A stretch of 55,183 nucleotides of DNA from Candidatus Kuenenbacteria bacterium (GCA_013202715.1 JABMRF010000006.1:1-55183), one strand, 5' to 3'; shown: positions 37,334 through 46,210, numbered from the stretch's first letter. Numbers and translations: made by a program. The notes: a model not told the origin generated them from the letters alone.

Positions 37334-38014
37334 ATGACGGACCGCAACATTCATTATTTGGCAGACAGAAGAAGAGAACTTTTGCACGCTGGCAAGAGGA
37401 CGCAGTGGCGCCGAGAGCGCGCGCAGGATGTGGCGTATTTGCAGAGGGAAAATCTTGGACTTGGACCTGACGCTTTGCTGATCGATCCAATGCCACTTAC
37501 AAAGCAAATTGCCATTGCAGTTTTTGGCGTCTTGCTCTTTGCGGCAATTGTCGCTCTGTGCAATTTCTTGTACGTGCCTGTCTTGACCGCCCAGGAGAGG
37601 CCGGCCAAGGTTGAATTGAATCTGGGCAGTGACCAGCCGGTAATCGAGGCTGAGCTGACTCAGTTGCGAGAACGGATGTACCGTGACTATGAGGGTTGCA
37701 TGGCTTATACCATTGACGCCATGGAAATCCATCAGACAAAACATTCATTGGAGTTCGCCCTGCGCTGTTGGGACCTGTACGCGGATTTCCTGAGCAACAC
37801 GGCATATGAACGATTTGCCAAGAGCATCGGCGATGCTTGTCGAAGTAAAATACCTGATGGTTTGTCGATCAATGAGTACAAAAAGATGACGGCCAAGTTG
37901 GGTGGAAAATCTTTCGTGCTCTTCAATATCCAGAACGACTTGATGCGTATTGCTGGAGAAAGGAGAGAAGAATTGAGAGTACGGCTTGAAATTCTGGAAA
38001 CCGCTGACAAATAG
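37334..38014 (+). CDS. Hypothetical membrane-anchored protein
   Basis: ttgaaggaggaaaac-ATG; TM IAIAVFGVLLFAAIVALCNFLYV. Confidence 0.7.
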   Translation: MTDRNIHYLADRRRELLHAGKRTQWRRERAQDVAYLQRENLGLGPDALLIDPMPLTKQIAIAVFGVLLFAAIVALCNFLYVPVLTAQERPAKVELNLGSDQPVIEAELTQLRERMYRDYEGCMAYTIDAMEIHQTKHSLEFALRCWDLYADFLSNTAYERFAKSIGDACRSKIPDGLSINEYKKMTAKLGGKSFVLFNIQNDLMRIAGERREELRVRLEILETADK

Positions 38015-38148
38015 TATCTGAAAGTAACTTCGTTTTGACATAGTTCAGAGCGAAGTTTTTTTATTAACCATATTACCGAAGGGTTGACAAGATATTAATA
38101 TTGTTCTAAATTGTGACATTAAGTTCATTTACAACGCAGGGGGTCGAC

Positions 38149-38841
38149 ATGAATACATTTGGCAAGGCTTTTCAGTTTAGCCGAAGTGAACGGCAGCAGC
38201 GTATGCATTATCGCCTGGAAATGAGTTTTAGTCCGCTGTCATTCTCGACATTTTACTTTGTTTTGGGAATGCTGGCATTCTTGTTTTTAATGATCGGCCT
38301 GCTCTGTTTTTCAGCGCCTGTTGCTGAAGCTCAGACTCGCGCGAAAAGCAAGGCCAAATTTGAACTGCGAATCGGATTGGACCGAGTCATTTATGATCGG
38401 GAAGTTGATGCGGCGTTGATTCTGCTTCATACCTATTTTGAAGAAGCGGTTTTGGCAAATGACCGAGCTGTTAGCATTCTCATGGAAAATGACGATCTAT
38501 TCGAACACTGTTTTGCCGAGGTTACGCCTGACGAAAAGGCGAAAGCGCTACTTTTGGCAAAATCAAACTGGAGCAGCTTTCTGGAATTTTCTGGAAATTT
38601 TTACGAGCAGGTTCAATTAAAAGCAGATCGAATTGAGCAAAAAAATTATTCTCGCGGTAAGTGCGCTTATCCGGAAGTTCATAAATACAAAGTGATTCTT
38701 TTTATCATTGAAACCTTGCGTGAAAAAGCAAATAGTGAGCTTATCAAAATAAGAAGGGATCTAAACAATCTAAAACCAGAGGAGGAGCAAGATGAAGTAT
38801 CTGTGGTTGATAGTGGCATGTTGTCTGTTTGTGAGTTGTAG
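38149..38841 (+). CDS. Hypothetical membrane-anchored protein, possible distant relative of 37334-38014
   Basis: MNTFGKAFQFSRSERQQRMHYRL...; TM; KFELRIG motif comparable to KVELNLG upstream. Confidence 0.65.
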   Translation: MNTFGKAFQFSRSERQQRMHYRLEMSFSPLSFSTFYFVLGMLAFLFLMIGLLCFSAPVAEAQTRAKSKAKFELRIGLDRVIYDREVDAALILLHTYFEEAVLANDRAVSILMENDDLFEHCFAEVTPDEKAKALLLAKSNWSSFLEFSGNFYEQVQLKADRIEQKNYSRGKCAYPEVHKYKVILFIIETLREKANSELIKIRRDLNNLKPEEEQDEVSVVDSGMLSVCEL

Positions 38842-39490
38842 AGTAGAGGTTGAGTCAAAACCGTCAAAGTTGCCTGCCCCGGTTGCGGTGCAAGGGTTGA
38901 GTCGATTGCTGGAGGCCGGAGACTATGAAGCGTGCAAAACCTATGTTGAAGACCAGAAACTTGACCGTCAGGTCGTTCTCGGTCAATGCAGGTTGTTGCT
39001 CATAAAGATGGTTAAGGATGAAATGCCCAAGGAGAAGATTGTCGGTCTTATCGATCATTGTGAGATGACAATCGAAGCGTTGCAGTCAATTGTCAGGGAA
39101 TATCTGGACAGAAATGATACCAAGCGAAAGTTGCCTGAAATCAGTCAGATTGGTCAGCCGAAAGTCGATGGAGAGCTGATAACACAAAACGATATCAAGA
39201 ACTTTTTCGCTCGGGAAATTCATGCCGGAAAAAATCCGGAAAGAGCGTTGGAGCTCGCGGTTGAGTATGATTTGTCTGATCATGACAAAACGCTGGCCGC
39301 GGAGATGATCTGTCTCCAGGTGATGGCACTGGATTGTCGGAGGGACAACAGCTGTGCTGCGGTGCGCGAGAAAGTTATCGGTCTGGTTAATAAATACAAA
39401 CTTGATTTGGAAAAACTTGTCAAAATCATGGTTGACTGCGGTCACGCAGTTGATCCATTGCTCGTTTTTCCCATTCGAGTTGTAAATTAG
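38792..39490 (+). CDS. Putative lipoprotein
   Basis: MKYLWLIVACCLFVSCRVEVES lipobox-like; agaggaggagcaag RBS; overlaps the previous ORF. Confidence 0.68.
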   Translation: MKYLWLIVACCLFVSCRVEVESKPSKLPAPVAVQGLSRLLEAGDYEACKTYVEDQKLDRQVVLGQCRLLLIKMVKDEMPKEKIVGLIDHCEMTIEALQSIVREYLDRNDTKRKLPEISQIGQPKVDGELITQNDIKNFFAREIHAGKNPERALELAVEYDLSDHDKTLAAEMICLQVMALDCRRDNSCAAVREKVIGLVNKYKLDLEKLVKIMVDCGHAVDPLLVFPIRVVN

Positions 39491-39621
39491 AAGTAAATCG
39501 CGCCTTTGCAACAAGGGCGCTTTTTTAGTTTACCGTAAAGTCATGCGAGGCACGAGTATGTACTTCATGGTTGAAATAATGTTTAGTTTAGGGTAGAATA
39601 GAAATAGTTAATAGGTAAAAT

Positions 39622-39710
39622 GTAAAATGCTTGCCCTGCACTTAACGACGTAGGCTTGCCCCGTACCTGACGAAGGAATGGTATGGGGAGTTATAGTGCG
39701 GGGTAAAAGT
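39622..39710. repeat. 89-nt repeat, long form, copy 2
   Basis: Identical to 21280-21368 by eye. Confidence 0.9.
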
Positions 39711-39739
39711 ATTAACGAACTGATTATAAAATTGATACT

Positions 39740-41104
39740 ATGAATTTGGAAAACATTAAAAAGATATACATTAGTGGTATCGGCGGCATCGGTGTTTCAG
39801 CCCTGGCGCGATTTTTTGTTTGCAAAGGAATTGAGGTTGTGGGATCCGACGCAGAGAAGTCTGAAGTAACCGAAGCCCTGGAAAAGATCGGCATTAAGAT
39901 TTATTATGATCAAAAAGCAGAGAACGTAACTTATGCAAACGATTTATTTGTTTATTCATCAGCGGTCCCGTCGGAAAACCCGGAAAGACAAAAAGCGAAG
40001 GAATTAAAGATTGTTCAGAAAAGTTATTTTGAAGTTCTTGGCGAGATCAGTCGCGATTACAATACAGTGGCAGTTTCCGGAACCAATGGTAAGTCTTCCA
40101 CTACCGCTATGTTGGCCGCAATTTTATTAAAAGCCGACAAAGATCCAAGCGTGATCCTCGGCTCATGTTTTGATAAGCTTGATAATAATTTCCATTGCGG
40201 GAAATCTGATTTGCTGGTTGTTGAGGCTTGCGAGTATCGGGCGCACATGTTGCTTTTGAAATCGCAGACAATTATTCTGACTAATATTGAGGAAGATCAT
40301 TTGGATTTTTACAAAGACTTGAATCATATTGTTCAGACCTTTCAGCAGTATGTAAATGGGCTACGCTTAGAAGATAATTTGTTGGTTTTGAATAATGACG
40401 ATGTGAATATTCGTAAACTGAATTTACCAAAATGCAAAATCGTGAAGTTCGGATTAATTCACGGCGCAGATGTTTGGGCGGACAACATTCGCAAACTTCC
40501 GGCCAAGCAACTTTTTAATGTAATTTATTATGGCCAGGATTTGGGTGAGTTTGAGCTGAATGTTCCTGGTGATTTTAATATTTATAATGCTTTAGCTGCC
40601 ATTGGCTATGCCCTGACTTTGAATATCCCGATTGGCGTGGTAAAAGATGCGCTACGAGAATTCAAGGGAATTTGGCGCCGGTTTGAAATTATAAAAAATG
40701 AAAAATACACAGTTATTTCAGATTACGCTCATCATCCGACCGCTATTCAGGAAACGATCAAGGCTGTTCGTGAGTTTATGCCTGGCCGAAGAATTGTTGC
40801 AGTTTTTCAGCCACACCAGCGAGACCGAACCCAAAAACTGTTCGATGATTTTGTAAAAAGTTTTGATTTGGCGGATGTCGTTATTATGCCAGAAATTTAT
40901 GATGTTGAAGGTCGAGAAGAAGGACAAAAAATCAGCTCGCAAGATTTAGTTTCAATCATGAGCAAAGAAAAGCCGAACAAGCAGATCGAATATGCTGAGG
41001 ATTTGATGGAGGCGAGAGTAAAGGCTAAATCCACTATAAAAGATGAAGACGTAGTCTTGGTAATGGGGGCTGGGGATGTTTATAAGATAGTGGAGAAGAT
41101 ATAA
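39740..41104 (+). CDS. murC: UDP-N-acetylmuramate--L-alanine ligase-like Mur ligase
   Basis: IYISGIGGIGVSALARFF; AVSGTNGKSSTTAMLAAIL; VISDYAHHPTAIQETIKAVREF. Confidence 0.93.
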   Translation: MNLENIKKIYISGIGGIGVSALARFFVCKGIEVVGSDAEKSEVTEALEKIGIKIYYDQKAENVTYANDLFVYSSAVPSENPERQKAKELKIVQKSYFEVLGEISRDYNTVAVSGTNGKSSTTAMLAAILLKADKDPSVILGSCFDKLDNNFHCGKSDLLVVEACEYRAHMLLLKSQTIILTNIEEDHLDFYKDLNHIVQTFQQYVNGLRLEDNLLVLNNDDVNIRKLNLPKCKIVKFGLIHGADVWADNIRKLPAKQLFNVIYYGQDLGEFELNVPGDFNIYNALAAIGYALTLNIPIGVVKDALREFKGIWRRFEIIKNEKYTVISDYAHHPTAIQETIKAVREFMPGRRIVAVFQPHQRDRTQKLFDDFVKSFDLADVVIMPEIYDVEGREEGQKISSQDLVSIMSKEKPNKQIEYAEDLMEARVKAKSTIKDEDVVLVMGAGDVYKIVEKI

Positions 41105-41680
41105 TGCGAATATGCTTGCATGCGAATGCTGCGAATATGCGAATAGCTGCAGCTGGGAAACGTTCCGTTTTATTCGCATATTCGCAACATTCGCATAGTT
41201 TTTAATTCGCATAACTTTTAATTCGCATTATTATATGGAGGATAATAAAATAATACATAAGCAATTGTCCTACGAAATTAACGGGTTGTTATTCAAAGTA
41301 CATAATGAACTTGGAAAGTATTGCAATGAAAAACAAGTGGGAGATTTGTTTGAGCAATTTTTAATGAAAAACGGGTATAAGTATGAGCGAGAAAAGGTTG
41401 TTCCGCCATTGTTTGAAAATGAAAAGCCCGGACGCAACAGAGTTGATTTTTTGATCGAAGGTAAGGTTGTTGTGGAGCTTAAGACAAAAAAAATTCTGAC
41501 TCGTGAAGATTATTATCAGCTTCGTCGATATCTAAAAGCATTGAATTTGAAATTAGGAATATTAGTTAATTTCCAAAGCGAATATTTAGCACCCAAAAGA
41601 GTTCTCAACTCAATGGCAAAGCGTTGACTATTCGCATATTCGCAATATTCGCATTGTTTTTTAATTCGCATTATTATATG
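41101..41680. mobile_element. tgcgaat-family inverted-repeat element carrying a GxxExxY gene
   Basis: Hairpin ataatgcgaatatgc...gcgaatatgcgaata / tattcgcatattcgcaacattcgcat; right-arm sequence tattcgcatattcgcaa(c/t)attcgcat...aattcgcattattatatggagga on both sides of the ORF. Confidence 0.65.
41235..41627 (+). CDS. GxxExxY family protein
   Basis: LLFKVHNELGKYCNEKQVGDLFEQFLMKNGYKYEREKVVPP...VDFLIEGKVVVELKTKKILTREDYYQLRRYLKALNLKLGILVNF. Confidence 0.85.
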   Translation: MEDNKIIHKQLSYEINGLLFKVHNELGKYCNEKQVGDLFEQFLMKNGYKYEREKVVPPLFENEKPGRNRVDFLIEGKVVVELKTKKILTREDYYQLRRYLKALNLKLGILVNFQSEYLAPKRVLNSMAKR

Positions 41681-41836
41681 GAGGAGTTAACACGAAAAAA
41701 AGGACGTCTAAAAAAACAGCAAAAGAAAAAGCTGGCCCGCTCTTCAGGTACACTGGCCGGACAGGTTTCGAGAGTTCAAACCGCCAAAGGTTATGAAAAA
41801 AAAGGTAAAACAAGCGTAAAAGTGAAATTTGATTAA
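41678..41836 (+). CDS. Small basic hypothetical protein
   Basis: MEELTRKKGRLKKQQKKKLARSSGTLAGQVSRVQTAKGYEKKGKTSVKVKFD; its upstream region is the element right arm. Confidence 0.55.
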   Translation: MEELTRKKGRLKKQQKKKLARSSGTLAGQVSRVQTAKGYEKKGKTSVKVKFD

Positions 41837-41862
41837 TCTTGAAATTGTGCTATAATGACGCT

Positions 41863-42810
41863 ATGAAACAACAATTATCGGAAAAAATAGGACTTGAGGT
41901 TTTGGAAAATGAGCCCCTCGCGAAATACACTACTTTTAAAATTGGCGGCCCGGCCAAATTTTTTGTTAAAGTCAATAATAAGGTAGATTTATTCCAGGCG
42001 GTAAAAGCGGCTGATGAGTTTAAGTTACCGTATTTTATCAAGGGCGGTGGCAGTAATATTTTAGTTTCAGATAATGGCTTTGACGGATTGGTAATCAAAC
42101 TGGAATCAACAGAGCCTGAGATCAAAGAAAATCAAGTCACAGTTTTTGCCGGCAGTTCACTCGGCGGTTTTATAAACAAAACTGTTCAGTCCGGACTTGG
42201 TGGTCTCGAGTTTGCAGCCAATATTCCCGGCACAGTCGGTGGCGCGATTTACGGCAATGCGGGTGCGTATGGAAAAGGCGTTGGCGACTTTGTAGAATCG
42301 GTAGAAATAATTTGTCAGGATGATCATGAAATCAATCTCAAGATTTTGACAAAAGAAGAATGTGGATTTGGGTATCGTGACAGCATTTTTAAGAAAAATA
42401 AAAATTGGATAATTGCTGAGATTAAATTTGGATTGGAAAAAGATGAAAATGCAAGTGAAAAATTAGAACAAATTAAAAAAGAATGGCAGGAGCGATTGGC
42501 AAAGCAACCTCTTGATTGTCCGAGTGCCGGCTGTTCATTCAAAAATTTTATTTACACACCGGAATTGGAAAAATATCAGGAATGGGAGATCAAAGGCAAA
42601 CTTCCGGCTGGAAAGTTCATTGACGAAGCTGGGTTAAAAGGAAAAAAACTTGGTGGCGCCATGATTTCCGACAAGCATGCGAATTTTATTTTGAATTTTG
42701 ATCATGCTACTGCAAAAGATGTTAAAGATTTGATTGAACTTGTTCAGAAAACAGTTAAAGATAAGTTTGGGGTTGAGCTGGAGGAGGAGGTACAGTATGT
42801 GGGGTTTTGA
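41863..42810 (+). CDS. murB: UDP-N-acetylenolpyruvoylglucosamine reductase
   Basis: LAKYTTFKIGGPAKFFVKV; KGGGSNILVSDNGF; NIPGTVGGAIYGNAGAYG; CPSAGCSFKN. Confidence 0.96.
   Translation: MKQQLSEKIGLEVLENEPLAKYTTFKIGGPAKFFVKVNNKVDLFQAVKAADEFKLPYFIKGGGSNILVSDNGFDGLVIKLESTEPEIKENQVTVFAGSSLGGFINKTVQSGLGGLEFAANIPGTVGGAIYGNAGAYGKGVGDFVESVEIICQDDHEINLKILTKEECGFGYRDSIFKKNKNWIIAEIKFGLEKDENASEKLEQIKKEWQERLAKQPLDCPSAGCSFKNFIYTPELEKYQEWEIKGKLPAGKFIDEAGLKGKKLGGAMISDKHANFILNFDHATAKDVKDLIELVQKTVKDKFGVELEEEVQYVGF
42742..42810 (+). repeat. Native murB 3' end (69 nt)
   Basis: gttcagaaaacagttaaagataagtttggggttgagctggaggaggaggtacagtatgtggggttttga = VQKTVKDKFGVELEEEVQYVGF*. Confidence 0.9.
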
Positions 42811-42861
42811 GTTCATATAAAAGGACGTTATCGGAAACAATCAATAATTATAAATTAAAAT

Positions 42862-43608
42862 ATGGAAAATTTTGATCAACCAAAAATAACACCCGAACAA
42901 CAAGAGCCTGCTAAAGCTGGTGAGGGAAAAATAGCCTATAGATTTGAAACTCCTATATATCCCGGAAACATTGTCTATGTAAATCTGGTTGATAATTATA
43001 AATGTGTAAATGATTGTGAATTCTGCTCTAGACCGAGAACTCAAGAAGATGTAGGAAAACCCAATATCTATGAACAAAAAGCTGGAACATCACTTCACTT
43101 AAAAAAATCACCAAGTACTGAACAAGTGATGCAGGCTCTTGAATCTGAAATGAGAGATGATGACCAAGAAGTTGCTATCATTGGTTTAGGAGAACCCTTG
43201 ATACATCTACAAAAAGTTGCAGAAGTAATAAAGCAAATAAAAGAGAAATATGATAAAAAAACCAGGTTGGATACTAATGGATTAGCTAAATGTATACACC
43301 CTGATAAAGATTCGGCCAAATTATTAAAAGAAGCTGGACTTGATGAAATAAGAATATCACTTAATGCTACTGATGAAGAAGAATATAGAAATTTATGCAA
43401 GCCTAAGTATAAAAATGCTTTTGATAAATTATTGGAATTTATAAGAGAGTGTCAGGATTTAGGAATTGATACTCATGTGAGTTTTGTTATTAATTTTGAG
43501 TCAGATAATGTTGCCTCGAAATCCAGACAAGATTATGAAGATTTTGCGATTTCCTTGGGTATAGAGCCAGACCATATTATATTTAGAGAATATGTAAAGC
43601 CTGTTTAA
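42862..43608 (+). CDS. Radical SAM protein (TatD-associated/archaeosine-like class uncertain)
   Basis: YVNLVDNYKCVNDCEFCSRP (CxxxCxxC) ...IIGLGEPLIHLQKVAEVIKQIKEKYDKKTRLDTNGLAKC. Confidence 0.8.
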   Translation: MENFDQPKITPEQQEPAKAGEGKIAYRFETPIYPGNIVYVNLVDNYKCVNDCEFCSRPRTQEDVGKPNIYEQKAGTSLHLKKSPSTEQVMQALESEMRDDDQEVAIIGLGEPLIHLQKVAEVIKQIKEKYDKKTRLDTNGLAKCIHPDKDSAKLLKEAGLDEIRISLNATDEEEYRNLCKPKYKNAFDKLLEFIRECQDLGIDTHVSFVINFESDNVASKSRQDYEDFAISLGIEPDHIIFREYVKPV

Positions 43609-43691
43609 TTAGTAAACTGAGAATATTCGCCAACACAGCATATGTAGTTGCGCTACGCGTCGTCAATATTGTCGTCTCGTTTCGGTGGTTC

Positions 43692-43760
43692 GTTCAGCGA
43701 ACAGTTAAAGATAAGTTTGGGGTTAAGCTGGAGGAGGAGGTGCAGTATGTTGGTTTTTAA
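43692..43760 (+). repeat. murB 3'-end copy 1
   Basis: VQRTVKDKFGVKLEEEVQYVGF*; preceded by tgtcgtctcgtttcggtggttcgttcagcg. Confidence 0.9.
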
Positions 43761-43860
43761 ATGAAAAATGCAAAATGTCCCGCGTACCGGGACCCCGTTT
43801 GCGGGGTAAAACCACAGTCAAAATTAAAATTAAAAAATAAATTTAAATAATTAACATAAT

Positions 43861-44307
43861 ATGATTGAATGTACTTCAATTAGTGGGCAAATAGTCCAAT
43901 TGCCAAAAGAAAAATTTGTTTTCAGACCGACTGTCTATGGCATTATCCCCAAGGAAGAAAATATATTAATTGTAAAGACAAAGAAAGGTAGAATAATTTT
44001 ACCAGGTGGAGCGATTGAAATTGGCGAAACTATCAAAAAAGCTTTAAAAAGAGAAATTCGAGAAGAAACGGGTATTGAAGTAGAGGTTAACGATTTACTT
44101 TGCACTAAAGAATGTTTTTTATATAATGATCTGCGCGACATAGCTTATCACAAAATCTGTTTTTATTATAAGTGCCAATCCCTTTCAGACCAACTAATTA
44201 ATTGTTCAGAAGAGGAAGTGTCTCCCGAATGGGCTAACCTGGAAGAGCTAAAACATGACGCCAGTAAAATGGGAGATATAACCAAACAAATTTTTCAACT
44301 TCTGTGA
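43861..44307 (+). CDS. NUDIX hydrolase
   Basis: GGAIEIGETIKKALKREIREETGIEVEV NUDIX box. Confidence 0.93.
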   Translation: MIECTSISGQIVQLPKEKFVFRPTVYGIIPKEENILIVKTKKGRIILPGGAIEIGETIKKALKREIREETGIEVEVNDLLCTKECFLYNDLRDIAYHKICFYYKCQSLSDQLINCSEEEVSPEWANLEELKHDASKMGDITKQIFQLL

Positions 44308-44316
44308 TAATTTGTG

Positions 44317-44491
44317 GTTACATAGAGAAGTTACTGCTAACTATGACGATGACGAACAAGAAGTTTCTATAATAAACAAAGAAAAAGCTACTGAACTACT
44401 TCAAGCATGGATCAAAGAAAGAGATCGCCGAATCAAAGATTTAGAAGATCAGAATAAGGAAGCAAAAAATGAATTAAGCGAATTAAAATAG
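44317..44491 (+). pseudogene. Orphan C-terminal ORF fragment
   Basis: LWLHREVTANYDDDEQEVSIINKEKATELLQAWIKERDRRIKDLEDQNKEAKNELSELK* with no credible start. Confidence 0.4.
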
Positions 44492-44521
44492 ATTGTCAAA
44501 AAGGCAAGGAAAAGAAGTTTC

Positions 44522-44583
44522 TGGCTATATCGCACAACAGCATATATCCGACATACAAGTACAGGTGGATCATACGCAAACGT
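44522..44583 (+). other. attC-like integron recombination site candidate
   Basis: gcacaacagcatatatccgacatacaagtacaggtggatcatacgcaaacgttatgtg: GCACAAC pairs with GTTATGT; GCATAT-ATCC pairs with GGATCATACGC leaving an unpaired base. Confidence 0.5.
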
Positions 44584-44610
44584 TATGTGAAATAATTTTT
44601 ATAGGCCTTT

Positions 44611-45024
44611 ATGAAAAAAACTAATTTATTTGAAAAAGCACTACCATCGCTTATAAATTTAGTCGTCGTAGCTTTGTTGTCAATCCCACTTATTTGGACA
44701 CCATGGGATATTATTACCAAAAAAATTTGTATAATCGGTCTATTCTTCATCTACAATTTACTATTTTTGTTTTTTAATAAAAATCGCTGTTTGGGTATGA
44801 TTATAGTGGATACCTATTGGAAAAAAGAGTACTCACTAAAAAATAAATTAATTTTTCTCATTCTCTACGCGTTAAGCTTTTCCACGTTGTTTTTCTGGAT
44901 TTTCTTCCCGTTAGACTTATTTCTTGTCAACATGCTATTTTTACAATTACCTATGATATTAATCAAGGGGACAACTTTTCATGGTTATTTATCAGGGCAA
45001 ATGGTAACTGTAAAGAGCCCATAA
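44611..45024 (+). CDS. RDD-like multi-TM membrane protein
   Basis: SLINLVVVALLSIPLIW... three or more TM segments; FNKNRCLGMIIVDTYWKKEYS. Confidence 0.6.
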   Translation: MKKTNLFEKALPSLINLVVVALLSIPLIWTPWDIITKKICIIGLFFIYNLLFLFFNKNRCLGMIIVDTYWKKEYSLKNKLIFLILYALSFSTLFFWIFFPLDLFLVNMLFLQLPMILIKGTTFHGYLSGQMVTVKSP

Positions 45025-45137
45025 AAAATTACATCCGATAACAGCGTACATCTAAAATTTCCAAAATCAATCTGGAATTTACAGTAGGGAACTCAAAATA
45101 CCGATTACTTTTTAAATAATAAAGATTTCAAAATATT

Positions 45138-45707
45138 ATGAAAAACGCAATCATCTTACATGGTACTTGTGATAAAGAAGAATATTATTCAGATGAATAT
45201 CCTTCTGCCAGCAATAGTCATTGGATTCCATGGCTACAAAAACAGTTAATAATAAAAGATATTGAAACTTGTACTCCTGAAATGTTTAAATCTTATGCTC
45301 CAGATTATTCCTTGTGGAAATCGGAATTTGAGAAAAATGTGATTAATGAAAAAACGATTTTAGTTGGTCATTCTTGTGGTGGCGGATTTTTAATTCGATG
45401 GTTATCTGAAAATAAAAATGTTAAAATTGGAAAAGTTATTCTGGTTGCTCCTTGGTTAGATCCAGAAAACACGAGAAACAATAATTTTTTTGAATTTAAA
45501 ATTGATTCTAATATTGTTTCAAGAACTGAGAAGTTTTTGATATTTAATAGCACTAATGATGATAAAGATATTCATGAAAGTTTGGAGATAATTAAGAACA
45601 ATGTTGATAATGTTAAAATTAGAAATTTTGAGAATTATGGGCATTTCTGTTATCGTAATTTAGGGACAGATGCTTTTCCAGAACTTTTGGAAGAGATTTT
45701 AAATTAA
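45138..45707 (+). CDS. Alpha/beta hydrolase (RBBP9/YdeN-like serine hydrolase)
   Basis: AIILHGTCDKEEYYSDEYPSASNSHWIPWLQKQL; GHSCGGGFLIRWL; NYGHFCYRNLGTDAFPELLEEI. Confidence 0.85.
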   Translation: MKNAIILHGTCDKEEYYSDEYPSASNSHWIPWLQKQLIIKDIETCTPEMFKSYAPDYSLWKSEFEKNVINEKTILVGHSCGGGFLIRWLSENKNVKIGKVILVAPWLDPENTRNNNFFEFKIDSNIVSRTEKFLIFNSTNDDKDIHESLEIIKNNVDNVKIRNFENYGHFCYRNLGTDAFPELLEEILN

Positions 45708-45789
45708 AGAAAATAATTCCTTTGTCGGTAAGATGATTATCATGATTACTGCCGTACAGATCCTTAATGTCGTCTCGTTTCGGTGGTTC

Positions 45790-45858
45790 GTTCAGCGGGA
45801 GGTTAAGGAGAGGTTTGGGGTTGAGCTGGAGGAGGAGATGCAGTTGGTTGGATTTTAA
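45790..45858 (+). repeat. murB 3'-end copy 2 (diverged)
   Basis: VQREVKERFGVELEEEMQLVGF*; preceded by the same tgtcgtctcgtttcggtggttcgttcagcg. Confidence 0.9.
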
Positions 45859-45931
45859 AATTAAAAAATAATCCTTGACAGTTTGGTTAACAGTTGTTAA
45901 CCTTAAAGTATAATAAGGTTAACAAATATTT

Positions 45932-46210
45932 ATGACAAACAAAGCCAGTAAAAAATACGTTTCTGTTGCAGAATTAGGTAAAATGCTTGGTATTAGCCGA
46001 ATTGCAGTTTTTAAGCGTATCCAAAAAGGGCAAATTCCCGCTGAAAAAATCGGACATTCATATGCCATTTCTATGGATAATGTAAATGAAATAATTCAAG
46101 GGAAGAGTTTGACCTCTTTATCAAAAGAGAAAAAGATTATTATACAAAAAGCAGTGGAAAAAACTGTGAAAGAATACGGGGAGGCATTGAAATTGCTAGG
46201 AAAAGAATAA
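45932..46210 (+). CDS. HTH/excisionase-like DNA-binding protein, probable antitoxin
   Basis: VSVAELGKMLGISRIAVFKRIQKGQIPAEKIGHSYAI; adjacent to Fic/Doc; TTGACA and taataaggttaac-type promoter upstream. Confidence 0.75.
   Translation: MTNKASKKYVSVAELGKMLGISRIAVFKRIQKGQIPAEKIGHSYAISMDNVNEIIQGKSLTSLSKEKKIIIQKAVEKTVKEYGEALKLLGKE

Noticed and set aside
43627-43700. Complete attC site after the radical SAM gene
   Set aside because: Left half resembles attC but no matching L''/R'' follows; at best a truncated site
45029-45085. Complete attC site after the membrane protein gene
   Set aside because: ccgataacagcgtacatc...ggaatttaca pairs only partly and lacks a GTTRRRY core
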